Positions 1 through 8,647 of a stretch of DNA of 64,000 bases are shown in pieces. The stretch's first letter is position 1, and each line of letters starts with the position of its first letter. A program made the position numbers and the translations under genes. This DNA is from Xanthomarina sp. F1114 (GTDB taxonomy: Bacteria; Bacteroidota; Bacteroidia; Flavobacteriales; Flavobacteriaceae): NCBI RefSeq assembly GCF_026410255.1, contig NZ_JAPMLL010000001.1:248001-312000 (forward strand), read 5' to 3'. Under the pieces are notes generated by a model. That model made no database searches. It saw only the letters and a list, made by a program, of their open reading frames with translations, and was not told the origin of the DNA.

Positions 1-155
1 ATTTGAATAGGCTCTGCAATAGAAACTAAACCGGAAGTGGTATAACTAATGTAATCACGGAATTTAAAAATATTGTCGGTTTCTATTTCCTTCTTTTTAC
101 AAGAAGCAATAAAAGACATGATTACAAGAAGTGTAATAATTTTTTTTAAGGACAT
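1..155 (-). CDS. N-terminus of a lipoprotein, possibly alpha-2-macroglobulin-like (partial)
   Basis: Only the first 51 codons are inside the window; the gene runs off the left edge. The start at 155 gives a short basic N-terminus, a hydrophobic stretch and a lipobox ending FIASC (Cys19), followed by a Lys-rich segment, so the product is exported and lipidated. The segment after the lipobox (DNIFKFRDYISYTTSG) resembles the start of the very large Bacteroidetes alpha-2-macroglobulin-family lipoproteins, but this is recollection of a family pattern and the rest of the protein cannot be seen. Lipoprotein status is well supported; the family is a guess. Confidence 0.6.
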   Translation of the reverse strand, partial: MSLKKIITLLVIMSFIASCKKKEIETDNIFKFRDYISYTTSGLVSIAEPIQ

Positions 156-271
156 AAAATAATATTTATTTACAAGCTATATTTGGAGGATAAAAGCATG
201 ATACAATTTCACAATAAGGTAGAGCAAATTAATGGGACTTTTGCAGGTTTCCAATTTAAAATTTCTTACAA

Positions 272-1348
272 TTAATCTTCGTAGTCTTTATATATGCCTA
301 TGCTAAGTTCTCCCTTATCGTTCATAGCAGCTCGATACATGCCAGCTGTATTAAATTCCATGACCATATTCCCATTTTTATCAACGGCAATAATCCCGCC
401 ATCACCCCCAAGATCTGGAATTTTTTCTTGAATAACTACACGAGCAGCTTCTTGAAGCGAAAGTCCTTTATATTCCATTAATGCAGAAATATCGTGAGCT
501 ACCATACCGCGAATAAAAAATTCTCCCCAGCCTGTACTAGAAACAGCGCAGGTATTATTATTGGCATAAGTTCCTGCTCCAATTATTGGAGCATCACCTA
601 TTCTTCCCCAACGTTTGTTGGTCATACCTCCGGTAGAGGTTCCTGCAGCTAAATTTCCGCTTTTGTCTAAAGCAACACAACCAACCGTTCCAAATTTAGA
701 GTCTTTAATAGAGGCATCATAAAAAGCTGTTTTATTATCTCCCTCTTCTATTTCATCACAATTTTTTACGCGTATTAGAGAGTTCATTCTACTTTCCGTA
801 TAGAAATAAGTAGAATCTACAATTTCTAAACCTTGTTCTTGGGCAAATACATCTGCTCCATCTCCCGCTAGCATAACATGTGGAGAATGTTCCATAACAG
901 TTCTTGCCAAACTTATCGGGTTTTTTACTGTTTTTGTTCCAGCAGAAGCTCCTGCATTTAAGGTTTTTCCATCCATAATAGAAGCATCTAATTCGTTTGT
1001 ACCAGCATTTGTAAAAACGGCTCCTTTTCCTGCATTAAACAAAGGAGAGTTTTCCATTATATGAATAGTTTGTTCTACGGCATCTAAACTACTTCCTCCA
1101 TTTTTTAAAATCTCATATCCAACCCGAATGGCTTCTTCCAATTTTAACTTATAAGCTGCTTCGTCATCTTTAGTCATATTTTCTTTTAAAATAGTACCAG
1201 CACCGCCATGAATAACAATGGCAAATTCGTTAGTTTGAACTTGGACTGGTCCAGCCTTTCTGGATTCTGAAAAAGCCTTTAGCTCTTCTTCATTTTTACA
1301 ACTAAAAACAATTAAACATAAACACAACAAATACAAAAAGTTTTTCAT
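272..1348 (-). CDS. Isoaspartyl peptidase / L-asparaginase (plant-type Ntn-hydrolase), predicted lipoprotein
   Basis: A 358-aa Ntn-hydrolase that would cleave L-asparagine and beta-aspartyl (isoAsp) dipeptides. An N-terminal signal ends in lipobox IVFSC (Cys17). The mature part begins with the family motif VIHGGAGT (about 45-52). The autoprocessing site is DSKFG/TVGCVALD, making Thr221 the expected catalytic nucleophile that becomes the N-terminus of the beta subunit; the substrate loops GTSTGGMTNKRWGRIGDAP and GAGTYAN follow. Length fits the family plus a signal peptide. The lipid anchor implies action at the periplasmic or outer-membrane face rather than in the cytosol. It stands alone, on the same strand as the partial lipoprotein gene at the window start. 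Confidence 0.9.
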   Translation of the reverse strand: MKNFLYLLCLCLIVFSCKNEEELKAFSESRKAGPVQVQTNEFAIVIHGGAGTILKENMTKDDEAAYKLKLEEAIRVGYEILKNGGSSLDAVEQTIHIMENSPLFNAGKGAVFTNAGTNELDASIMDGKTLNAGASAGTKTVKNPISLARTVMEHSPHVMLAGDGADVFAQEQGLEIVDSTYFYTESRMNSLIRVKNCDEIEEGDNKTAFYDASIKDSKFGTVGCVALDKSGNLAAGTSTGGMTNKRWGRIGDAPIIGAGTYANNNTCAVSSTGWGEFFIRGMVAHDISALMEYKGLSLQEAARVVIQEKIPDLGGDGGIIAVDKNGNMVMEFNTAGMYRAAMNDKGELSIGIYKDYED

Positions 1349-1427
1349 AATAATTCAAGTTAAAATAGAAGTCTTAAAGTTACATTATTTAGAAAAGCCA
1401 TGTCAAGCTAAAACAACATTTTATTCC

Positions 1428-1435
1428 TATCTTTG
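1428..1435 (+). promoter_or_regulatory. -7 box TATCTTTG for the aldehyde dehydrogenase gene
   Basis: Perfect match to the Bacteroidetes -7 consensus TAnnTTTG in the divergent intergenic region. It would start transcription near 1440, leaving a leader of about 35 nt before the ATG at 1474. No convincing -33 TTG was seen. Confidence 0.55.
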
Positions 1436-1473
1436 TGATATTAATTAATAATCAGTAAAAAAATTAAGCAAAT

Positions 1474-3027
1474 ATGGAAGCAATTGCTACCGATTACGGA
1501 ATTGAAAAAGCTCTAAAACAACTTGGAGTAAAAGATATAAATGAAGGGACTTCTACAGGCTCTAATAACTTTGCCAATGGCGAGGTTATTGAAAGCTATT
1601 CTCCTGTAGACGCGCAATTAATTGGTAAAGTAAAATCGACCACAAAAGAAGATTACGAAAAAGTTATAACAACAGCATCTGCTGCTTTTTTAACTTGGAG
1701 AAATATGCCAGCACCTCAACGTGGTGAAATAGTTCGTCAATTTGGAAATAAGCTACGTGAATTAAAAGAACCTTTAGGAAAGTTGGTTTCTTACGAAATG
1801 GGAAAATCTCTCCAGGAAGGTTATGGAGAAGTTCAAGAAATGATTGATATCTGCGATTTTGCAGTTGGTTTATCAAGACAATTAAACGGACAAACAATCC
1901 CATCTGAACGACCAGGTCACGTTATGCGTGAGCAATGGCATTCTTTAGGTGTAGTTGGAATTATTTCGGCTTTTAACTTTCCAGTAGCTGTTTGGGCATG
2001 GAATACGGCTTTAGCTTGGGTTTGTGGAGATGTATGTATCTGGAAAGCTTCAGAAAAAACACCTTTATGCGCAGTAGCTTGTCAGAATATAATTGCTGGA
2101 ATTTTAAAAGAAAATAACTTACCAGAAGGTATTTCAAATATTATTACAGGAGATTATACAGTGGGTGAAATGATGACTACCGACACGAGAGTTCCATTAA
2201 TTTCTGCTACAGGTTCCACAAGAATGGGAAGAATTGTTGGTGTAACAGTTGCAGAACGTTTTGGAAAATCTTTATTAGAATTAGGTGGTAACAATGCCAT
2301 TATTATTACTCCTACAGCCGATTTAAAAGTGGTTGTGCCAGGTGCTGTATTTGGTGCTGTTGGAACTGCCGGACAACGTTGTACTTCAACTCGACGATTA
2401 ATTATTCACGAATCTGTTTACGATAAAGTAAGAGATGCTATTGTTGGTGCATACGGACAGTTAACTATTGGAAACCCATTAGACGAGAAAAACCATATTG
2501 GACCATTAATTGACAAAGACTCTGTAAACACCTATTTAGCTGCTATTGAAAAAGCAAAAGCCGAAGGTGGAAATGTATTAGTTGAAGGAGGCGTTTTAGA
2601 AGGTGAAGGATACGAAAGCGGATGCTACGTAAAACCTGCTATTATTGAAGCTGAAAATCATTACGAAATTGTACAGCACGAAACTTTTGCTCCTGTTTTA
2701 TACTTAATGAAATATTCTGGAGAAGTAGAAAATGCTATTGAACAACAAAATGGTGTTGCTCAAGGATTATCTTCTGCTATTATGACAAATGAGATGAAAG
2801 AAGCTGAAAAGTTCTTATCGTTTGCTGGTTCAGATTGTGGAATTGCCAATGTAAATATTGGAACTTCAGGTGCTGAAATTGGCGGTGCTTTTGGTGGTGA
2901 AAAAGAAACAGGTGGAGGCCGTGAGTCTGGATCTGATGCTTGGAAAGTATATATGAGACGTCAAACAAATACAGTAAACTATTCGGATGAGCTACCATTA
3001 GCTCAAGGAATTAAGTTCGATTTATAA
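1474..3027 (+). CDS. ALDH7-type aldehyde dehydrogenase (alpha-aminoadipic / piperideine-6-carboxylate semialdehyde dehydrogenase)
   Basis: A 517-aa NAD(P)-dependent aldehyde dehydrogenase. It shows the catalytic Glu motif LELGGNN and the catalytic Cys303 in GTAGQRCTSTRR. The surrounding sequence (GVVGIISAFNFPVAVWAWN, EQWHSLG) is that of the antiquitin/ALDH7 family, which oxidises alpha-aminoadipic semialdehyde to aminoadipate in lysine catabolism. The gene is single, divergent from the asparaginase gene and ended by a strong terminator at 3053-3087. No lysine aminotransferase or other catabolic partner is adjacent, so the substrate is assigned by family only; another semialdehyde is possible. 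Confidence 0.9.
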   Translation: MEAIATDYGIEKALKQLGVKDINEGTSTGSNNFANGEVIESYSPVDAQLIGKVKSTTKEDYEKVITTASAAFLTWRNMPAPQRGEIVRQFGNKLRELKEPLGKLVSYEMGKSLQEGYGEVQEMIDICDFAVGLSRQLNGQTIPSERPGHVMREQWHSLGVVGIISAFNFPVAVWAWNTALAWVCGDVCIWKASEKTPLCAVACQNIIAGILKENNLPEGISNIITGDYTVGEMMTTDTRVPLISATGSTRMGRIVGVTVAERFGKSLLELGGNNAIIITPTADLKVVVPGAVFGAVGTAGQRCTSTRRLIIHESVYDKVRDAIVGAYGQLTIGNPLDEKNHIGPLIDKDSVNTYLAAIEKAKAEGGNVLVEGGVLEGEGYESGCYVKPAIIEAENHYEIVQHETFAPVLYLMKYSGEVENAIEQQNGVAQGLSSAIMTNEMKEAEKFLSFAGSDCGIANVNIGTSGAEIGGAFGGEKETGGGRESGSDAWKVYMRRQTNTVNYSDELPLAQGIKFDL

Positions 3028-3052
3028 TATTATAATAATTAGTGTTAATTTT

Positions 3053-3087
3053 AAAAGACCGTTTTCTCTTTCGAAAACGGTCTTTTT
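3053..3087 (+). terminator. Rho-independent terminator of the aldehyde dehydrogenase gene
   Basis: A perfect 14-bp stem (3053-3066 with 3073-3086) and a 6-nt loop TCTTTC, with the descending arm running into a T-tract. It lies 26 nt past the stop at 3027. Confidence 0.9.
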
Positions 3088-3137
3088 GCATTCTATTAAT
3101 TAACAAAGCCTTTGCATTTATAGTTAAGGCTTTTAGC

Positions 3138-3145
3138 TATTTTTG
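3138..3145 (+). promoter_or_regulatory. -7 box TATTTTTG for the prolyl oligopeptidase gene
   Basis: Perfect TAnnTTTG match. A TTTG at 3111-3114 lies about 23 nt upstream and could be the -33 element, slightly further away than usual. The predicted leader to the ATG at 3199 is about 50 nt. Confidence 0.5.
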
Positions 3146-3198
3146 AAGTTTATCTTTTTAATCAAGTTTTGTATTAAATCCATCTATATAGAGTTCTC

Positions 3199-5337
3199 AT
3201 GAAAAAAATTATTATCTCTTGTTTATGCGCAACTGTTATTTTTAGTTGCGATACAAATACTAAAAAACCAGAAACGTCATTGAAATATCCTAAAACTAAA
3301 ACCGTAGATACTGTAGACTCTTATTTTGGAACAGAAGTTAAAGATCCCTACAGATGGCTAGAAGACGACAGAAGTCCAGAAACTGCTGCATGGGTTAAAG
3401 AAGAAAATAAGATAACTCAAGACTATTTGAAAACAATCCCTTATAGAGACAGTTTAAAAGAACGCTTAAAGACACTTTGGAATTTTGAAAAAATTAGTGC
3501 TCCTTCAACCGAAGGCGACTATAATTACTATTTTAAAAACGATGGGCTTCAAAATCAATCTGTTGTTTATAGAAAGAAAAAAGACGATACAAAAGAAGAA
3601 GTTTTTCTGGATCCAAATACCTTTAGTAAAGATGGAACCACGTCTTTAGGAGGCTTATTTTTCTCAAAAAACAGCAAAATGCTTGCTTATGCTGTTTCTG
3701 AAGGAGGTAGCGATTGGAGAAAAGTAATTCTTATCGATACCGAAACTAAAGATATCCTAGAAGACACTTTGGTAGATATTAAATTTAGTGGTGTTTCTTG
3801 GTATAAAAACGAAGGCTTCTACTATTCTAGTTACGACAAACCAGAAGGGAGTGAACTCTCTGCAAAAACAGATCAGCATAAAGTTTTTTATCATAAATTA
3901 GGAACTCCACAAAAAGAGGATCTTCTTATTTATGGCGGAACAGACGAAGAAAAACACAGGTATATTACTGGAAGTGTTAGTGAAGATAATCGATTTTTAT
4001 TTATAAATCCTAAGGTATCTACTTCTGGAAATAAATTATATGTAAAAGATTTAAGCAAGGCAAATGCTCCTTTTGTTGAGATTTTAGGACATACAGATAG
4101 CGACACAGGAGTAATCACTAATAAAGGAGAGATAATTTACTTATTAACCAATCTAAACGCACCAAATAAACGCGTGGTAAAAGTTTCGGCTTCGAATCCT
4201 TCCCCAGAAAATTGGGTAGATGTTATTCCAGAAACCGAACATGTTTTATCGGCTTCAAAAGCAGGTAAATACTTATTTGCTGTTTATATGGTAGATGCTG
4301 TATCAAAAGTATTCCAATACAATTACGAAGGCACTCTGGTACGTGAAGTAGAACTTCCTGGACTTGGTTCTGCTGGAGGCTTTTCAGCTAAAAAAGATGA
4401 AACAGAATTATATTACTCTTTCACCAATTATATTACCCCTGGAAATATTTATAATTATCAAATAGAAACAGGAGAGTCAAAACTGTATAGTAAACCAGAA
4501 ATTGATTTTAACCCGAATAATTTTGAAAGCAATCAGGTATTCTTCACTTCCAAAGATGGTACAAAAGTACCTATGATTATTACCCATAAAAAAGGTCTAG
4601 AACTAAACGGAAACAACCCAACCATTCTTTACGGTTATGGTGGGTTTAATATTAGTTTAACCCCTTCATTTAGCATTGCAAATGTAGTTTGGATGGAACA
4701 AGGTGGCATCTATGCTGTCCCTAATTTACGTGGAGGTGGAGAATATGGAAAAGAGTGGCACGATGCTGGTACAAAAATGCAAAAGCAAAATGTATTCGAC
4801 GATTTTATCTCAGCTGCCCAATACTTAATTGATAATAAATATACCTCTTCAAAATATTTAGCTATTAAAGGTGGATCTAACGGTGGACTTTTAGTTGGAG
4901 CAACCATGACACAACGTCCAGATCTATTTCAAGTGGCTTTACCAGCCGTTGGCGTTTTAGACATGTTACGTTACCATACGTTTACTGCAGGAGCTGGTTG
5001 GGCCTACGACTATGGAACTGCCGAAGACAATAAAGACATGTTTACTTATTTAAAAAACTATTCGCCGTTACATAATATTAAAGAAGGTGTGGAATATCCT
5101 GCAACTTTAATTACTACTGGCGATCATGATGACAGAGTGGTTCCAGCCCATAGTTTTAAATTTGCTGCCGAATTACAGAGTAAACAAACAGGAACCAATC
5201 CAACCTTAATTCGTATTGAAACAGATGCAGGTCATGGCGCCGGCACTCCAGTGAGTAAAATTATTGAATTAAACTCTGATATTTTCGGATTTACACTTTA
5301 TAATATGGGTTTTAAAACCTTACCAAATAAATTATAA
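3199..5337 (+). CDS. Prolyl oligopeptidase family serine peptidase (S9A), lipoprotein
   Basis: A 712-aa prolyl endopeptidase-type enzyme that cleaves short peptides after proline. A lipobox ends VIFSC (Cys17), so it is exported and anchored. An N-terminal segment with DPYRWLEDD is followed by a beta-propeller region and a C-terminal alpha/beta-hydrolase domain. The catalytic Ser560 sits in KGGSNGGLL, the Asp in DHDDRVVP and the His in DAGHGAGTP, giving a complete triad. Length matches the family. It is monocistronic: its own -7 box lies at 3138-3145 and a terminator at 5361-5392. A role in extracytoplasmic peptide degradation is inferred. Confidence 0.93.
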   Translation: MKKIIISCLCATVIFSCDTNTKKPETSLKYPKTKTVDTVDSYFGTEVKDPYRWLEDDRSPETAAWVKEENKITQDYLKTIPYRDSLKERLKTLWNFEKISAPSTEGDYNYYFKNDGLQNQSVVYRKKKDDTKEEVFLDPNTFSKDGTTSLGGLFFSKNSKMLAYAVSEGGSDWRKVILIDTETKDILEDTLVDIKFSGVSWYKNEGFYYSSYDKPEGSELSAKTDQHKVFYHKLGTPQKEDLLIYGGTDEEKHRYITGSVSEDNRFLFINPKVSTSGNKLYVKDLSKANAPFVEILGHTDSDTGVITNKGEIIYLLTNLNAPNKRVVKVSASNPSPENWVDVIPETEHVLSASKAGKYLFAVYMVDAVSKVFQYNYEGTLVREVELPGLGSAGGFSAKKDETELYYSFTNYITPGNIYNYQIETGESKLYSKPEIDFNPNNFESNQVFFTSKDGTKVPMIITHKKGLELNGNNPTILYGYGGFNISLTPSFSIANVVWMEQGGIYAVPNLRGGGEYGKEWHDAGTKMQKQNVFDDFISAAQYLIDNKYTSSKYLAIKGGSNGGLLVGATMTQRPDLFQVALPAVGVLDMLRYHTFTAGAGWAYDYGTAEDNKDMFTYLKNYSPLHNIKEGVEYPATLITTGDHDDRVVPAHSFKFAAELQSKQTGTNPTLIRIETDAGHGAGTPVSKIIELNSDIFGFTLYNMGFKTLPNKL

Positions 5338-5360
5338 ACACTTAAAAAGCCTGGTAATTT

Positions 5361-5392
5361 AAAGTCGTTTGAAATTTCAAACGACTTTTTTT
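5361..5392 (+). terminator. Rho-independent terminator of the prolyl oligopeptidase gene
   Basis: A perfect inverted repeat (5361-5374 with 5375-5388) followed by a T run to 5392. It lies 23 nt after the stop codon. Confidence 0.9.
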
Positions 5393-5396
5393 ATGT

Positions 5397-5404
5397 TATT
5401 TTTG
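5397..5404 (+). promoter_or_regulatory. -7 box TATTTTTG directly before the ABC ATPase start
   Basis: A perfect TAnnTTTG with only four bases (CAAC) between it and the ATG at 5409. If functional, the transcript would start at or beside the A of the start codon (leaderless). Confidence 0.5.
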
Positions 5405-5408
5405 CAAC

Positions 5409-6317
5409 ATGTTAATAGTAGAAAACCTTTCTTTTAAATACCTAAAAAAACCCGTTCTTCAAGACATAAATTTTGAATTAAAGGCAGGAGAACATTTATC
5501 TATTATTGGAGAAAGTGGCTCTGGAAAAAGTACTTTATTAAAATTACTTTATGGGGAGTTGGATGTGGATCAAGGTGCTATCTTCTGGAAAGACACTCAA
5601 ATTCTTGGTCCAAAACACAATTTAGTTGTGGGTTACGATTTTATGAAATACGTAGCTCAAGAATTCGACTTAATGCCTTTTATTACTGTAGCAGAAAATA
5701 TTGGAAAACATCTGTCTAATTTCTATCCCGAAGAAAAACAGGCTCGTATTAAAGAATTATTAAAGGTGGTTGAACTCACAAGTTTTGCTAACACCAAAGT
5801 AAAACTTTTAAGTGGCGGACAAAAACAACGAGTAGCTTTAGCCAGAGCTTTAGCTAACCAACCAGAAATCCTTTTATTTGACGAGCCATTTAGTCATATT
5901 GATAATTTTAGCAAACGAAGCTTAAGGCGAAGTATCTTTAATTACTTAAAAGAAAAAAACATAGCCTGTGTAGTTGCTTCTCATGACAAGGAGGATGTTT
6001 TGCCATTTTCTGATAGAATGATTGTATTAAATAAGCACAAAATAGTAGCAAACAACAGTCCTGAGTTTTTATATAAAAACCCTGAAACACCTTTAATTGC
6101 ATCATTTTTTGGAGAGTTTAATGTGATTGATGGCGAGATTGTTTATGCCCATCAAATTAAAATTGTAGAAAAATCTGATTTAAAGGCAACTGTAAAAAGT
6201 AGCTATTTTAAAGGTTCTTATTATTTGATTGAGGTTGATTTAAACGGAAGTCATCTTTTTATAAAACATAAAGAATTACTAGACAATAACAAAGAAGTTT
6301 GTTTGTCTATAAAATAG
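5409..6317 (+). CDS. ABC transporter ATP-binding protein (orphan)
   Basis: A 302-aa ATPase subunit with Walker A GESGSGKST (34-42), Q-loop in VAQEFDLMP (Q84), signature LSGGQKQR (134-141), Walker B ILLFDEP (154-160) and H-loop His192. The C-terminal ~90 residues after the ATPase core resemble the regulatory extension of spermidine- or iron-type importers but carry no motif I can name. No permease or binding protein is adjacent, so the substrate is unknown. The 3' end overlaps that of the convergent GreA-like gene by 11 nt, with no terminator between. Confidence 0.9.
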   Translation: MLIVENLSFKYLKKPVLQDINFELKAGEHLSIIGESGSGKSTLLKLLYGELDVDQGAIFWKDTQILGPKHNLVVGYDFMKYVAQEFDLMPFITVAENIGKHLSNFYPEEKQARIKELLKVVELTSFANTKVKLLSGGQKQRVALARALANQPEILLFDEPFSHIDNFSKRSLRRSIFNYLKEKNIACVVASHDKEDVLPFSDRMIVLNKHKIVANNSPEFLYKNPETPLIASFFGEFNVIDGEIVYAHQIKIVEKSDLKATVKSSYFKGSYYLIEVDLNGSHLFIKHKELLDNNKEVCLSIK

Positions 6318-6768
6318 ACATAAGTGTAAATTTCTGTTCTCGAAAACTAACTAAATCACCTTGTTGTTTCCCCATTAATAATTTTCCCATAGGAGTTATT
6401 GGCGAAATACCATAAAATATTTGATCCTCTACACGTAGCTCTCCAGCACTAATAGCTATAAAATACTTTGTTGAAGAAGTAATAACTACAGAACCCAAGC
6501 AAACTGTTTTATTAGTTTTAGACACATCCATTTTTGACAAGGTTTCTTGTAGTTTCTGAATTTCAGCTAATTGATTTCCAGCTTTTTCACGTTCTAATTG
6601 CAACATAGCTCTTCCTGTTTCGTGCTTATCTCCTGCACTACTTTTGGTTTCGGAAGTTAGAGACTCTTCAATTTCTTGAATAGTTTTTTGGATATTAAGA
6701 AGTCGGATATTGCAAAACTGTTCACATTGATGATACAGTTTTTGCTTTAGTTCTAATTTATTTTTCAT
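6307..6768 (-). CDS. GreA/GreB-like transcription elongation factor domain protein
   Basis: A 153-aa protein with an N-terminal charged coiled coil (about 1-82, including the Gre-like SSAGDKHETGRAML stretch) and a C-terminal domain (about 88-153) whose SPITPMGKLLMGKQQGD pattern matches the FKBP-like domain of GreA. Gre factors enter the RNA polymerase secondary channel and stimulate transcript cleavage. The acidic tip is poorly conserved, so true cleavage activity is uncertain; a Gre-like regulator is the safer description. It overlaps the end of mtgA by 11 nt, suggesting translational coupling, and its own end overlaps the convergent ABC gene. Confidence 0.8.
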   Translation of the reverse strand: MKNKLELKQKLYHQCEQFCNIRLLNIQKTIQEIEESLTSETKSSAGDKHETGRAMLQLEREKAGNQLAEIQKLQETLSKMDVSKTNKTVCLGSVVITSSTKYFIAISAGELRVEDQIFYGISPITPMGKLLMGKQQGDLVSFREQKFTLMSIL

Positions 6769-7456
6769 CCGGTTTTTTGTATTCTAGAGTTCCAAAATAG
6801 CCCATTTGTCTTACTATCCATAGCTTTCTACTTTCTATATAATTTGATGCCGGGTTGGCCTTAAACCTCAACGGATTTGGTAAAATGGCAGCAATAGAAG
6901 CTGCTTCATATTGAGATAATTTTGACGCTGGTTTGTTGTACCAATAGCTAGCTGCAGCTTCGGCTCCATAAATGCCGTTTCCCATTTCAATACTATTTAA
7001 ATAGACTTCTATAATACGTTCTTTACTCCAAATATTTTCTATTAAAAAAGTTAAATACACTTCCAGACCTTTTCTAAACCAACTTCGTTCTGGCCACAAA
7101 AACACGTTTTTTGCTGTTTGTTGACTGATGGTACTGGCTCCTTTTATTCGTTTTCCTTTTTTATTATTTTCGTACGCTTTTTCTATGGCATCCATATCAA
7201 AACCGTTATGATTTAAAAAATTTTGATCTTCGCTACATATAACTGCTAATTGCAGGTTTTTAGAAATCTTATCTATAGAAACCCAATCGTGTTCCCAGGT
7301 TAATGGTCTCTCGTTTTGATAATTTTCAACCTCTCTAATAAGCATTAAAGGTGTTACTGGCACTGGAACCCATTTATATAAAAACACCAAGCCTATGGAC
7401 AGGATAATTATCCAAACTAAAAGTTTAAAAATAAACCTGAAGAGTCTTTTTAGCAT
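6758..7456 (-). CDS. mtgA: Monofunctional biosynthetic peptidoglycan transglycosylase
   Basis: A 232-aa GT51 enzyme that polymerises lipid II into glycan strands at the outer face of the inner membrane. One N-terminal membrane anchor (about 10-28) is followed by the GT51 domain with the catalytic Glu76 in SEDQNF, then GASTISQQTAKN, the second Glu region EVYLNSIEMGNGIYG and the EAASIAAILPNP helix. There is no transpeptidase domain, and length is typical of MtgA. It starts one base after the oxidoreductase stop and overlaps the downstream Gre-like gene, so the three genes form one transcription unit. Confidence 0.93.
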   Translation of the reverse strand: MLKRLFRFIFKLLVWIIILSIGLVFLYKWVPVPVTPLMLIREVENYQNERPLTWEHDWVSIDKISKNLQLAVICSEDQNFLNHNGFDMDAIEKAYENNKKGKRIKGASTISQQTAKNVFLWPERSWFRKGLEVYLTFLIENIWSKERIIEVYLNSIEMGNGIYGAEAAASYWYNKPASKLSQYEAASIAAILPNPLRFKANPASNYIESRKLWIVRQMGYFGTLEYKKPDEK

Positions 7457-7457
7457 C

Positions 7458-8573
7458 TTATTCTATTAAATCAACTATTTCTCTACCAATTAGACTTCCA
7501 ATGGCAACTCCCATACCTCCCAATCTCACCCCACAATACACATGGTTAGATAGTTGCTTAACAATAGGTTTTTTACTTGCTCCAACCCCCATAATACCAG
7601 ACCAATTATAGTCTATTTCGAATACCGTATCAGGTAAAATAACTGTTTTTAAAAGTTCTTTTAATTTATTTTGAATGAGTTCAGTTTGGTCAAATTCGGT
7701 AGTTTCTTCTCCTTTAAAATCTAGATTTCTTCCACCTCCAAACAGGATTCTATCTTCTATATTTCTAAAATAATAATAGCCCCTATCTAAATGGAATGTG
7801 CCTTTAATATGAAGGTTTTTTATGGGTTTTGTAATTAAAACTTGTGCTCTTGCCGGTTTTACTTCTTCAGAAATATGTTGTGAAGCAAAACCATTGGTTG
7901 TAAAAATGAGATTTTTTGTTTCAAATTCTAAGCGATTAGTTTTTACCTGTACGCCATTAGATTGATCCACATAACTTTCGACCAAAATATTATTCAAGAT
8001 TTTAACACCTTTAGATTGGGCTTTTTGAAGCAAGGCTTCCATCATTTTTCCTGTGTCTATTTGTCCTTCAAATTTATTAAACACATAGGTTTCTTGAATG
8101 TTTTTAAAGTTGAATTTATTCTCTTTTAATTGAAAAGTATCCTCTTTAAAAATAGGTTTCAGCAATTTATTTATGCTACCTCGTTTTGATAAACAGATAT
8201 CGAAAAGCTCTGTATCTTCTTTTGTAAATAACTCATAACCTCCTAATTGCTGGTAATAGATAGCTTGATCTGATAGGGTTTGCCTTAAAAGCAGTAAGCC
8301 ATTTAAGCGTTTTTTAATGAGATTAATAACCACTTCTTCAGAATGCGTTTTTAAGTCATCTAAAATTTCACTTAAACTTCCAAAACAGGCAAAACCAGCA
8401 TTTTTAGTACTTGCGCCTTGAGGTAACATGCCTTTTTCTAAGACCAGAACATTTGCTTTTGGAAAACGTTGTTTTAATTGTAAAGCACAATTTAGACCTA
8501 CAATACCGCTACCAACAATGGTATAATCGATGTTTGTGAGCCAAGATTTTATTTCCCAATAAGATAAATTCAT
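7458..8573 (-). CDS. FAD-dependent oxidoreductase (DAO/GlpO-like)
   Basis: A 371-aa flavoprotein with an N-terminal dinucleotide-binding fold TIVGSGIVGLN (GSGIVG at 21-26) and an acidic strand end VLVLEKG. A second FAD-fold motif, DYNWSGIMGVGASKKPIVKQL, lies near the C-terminus. This is the D-amino-acid oxidase / glycine oxidase-like superfamily, which oxidises amines or amino acids; the exact substrate cannot be read from sequence. It is first in a unit with mtgA and the Gre-like gene and lies after the accC terminator. Confidence 0.85.
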   Translation of the reverse strand: MNLSYWEIKSWLTNIDYTIVGSGIVGLNCALQLKQRFPKANVLVLEKGMLPQGASTKNAGFACFGSLSEILDDLKTHSEEVVINLIKKRLNGLLLLRQTLSDQAIYYQQLGGYELFTKEDTELFDICLSKRGSINKLLKPIFKEDTFQLKENKFNFKNIQETYVFNKFEGQIDTGKMMEALLQKAQSKGVKILNNILVESYVDQSNGVQVKTNRLEFETKNLIFTTNGFASQHISEEVKPARAQVLITKPIKNLHIKGTFHLDRGYYYFRNIEDRILFGGGRNLDFKGEETTEFDQTELIQNKLKELLKTVILPDTVFEIDYNWSGIMGVGASKKPIVKQLSNHVYCGVRLGGMGVAIGSLIGREIVDLIE

Positions 8574-8611
8574 AAAACGAAAATACTCTAATTATTTTAA
8601 CTTTTGACATA

Positions 8612-8642
8612 TAAAAAAACTCCGAAATTGCTTTCGGAGTTT
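8612..8642 (-). terminator. Rho-independent terminator after accC
   Basis: An 11-bp perfect stem (8617-8627 with 8632-8642) and a 4-nt loop. Read on the minus strand it is followed by a T-tract (forward A run 8613-8618). It sits 5 nt past the accC stop and closes the yceD-rpmF-fabH-accB-accC unit. Confidence 0.9.
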
Positions 8643-8647
8643 AGGTT

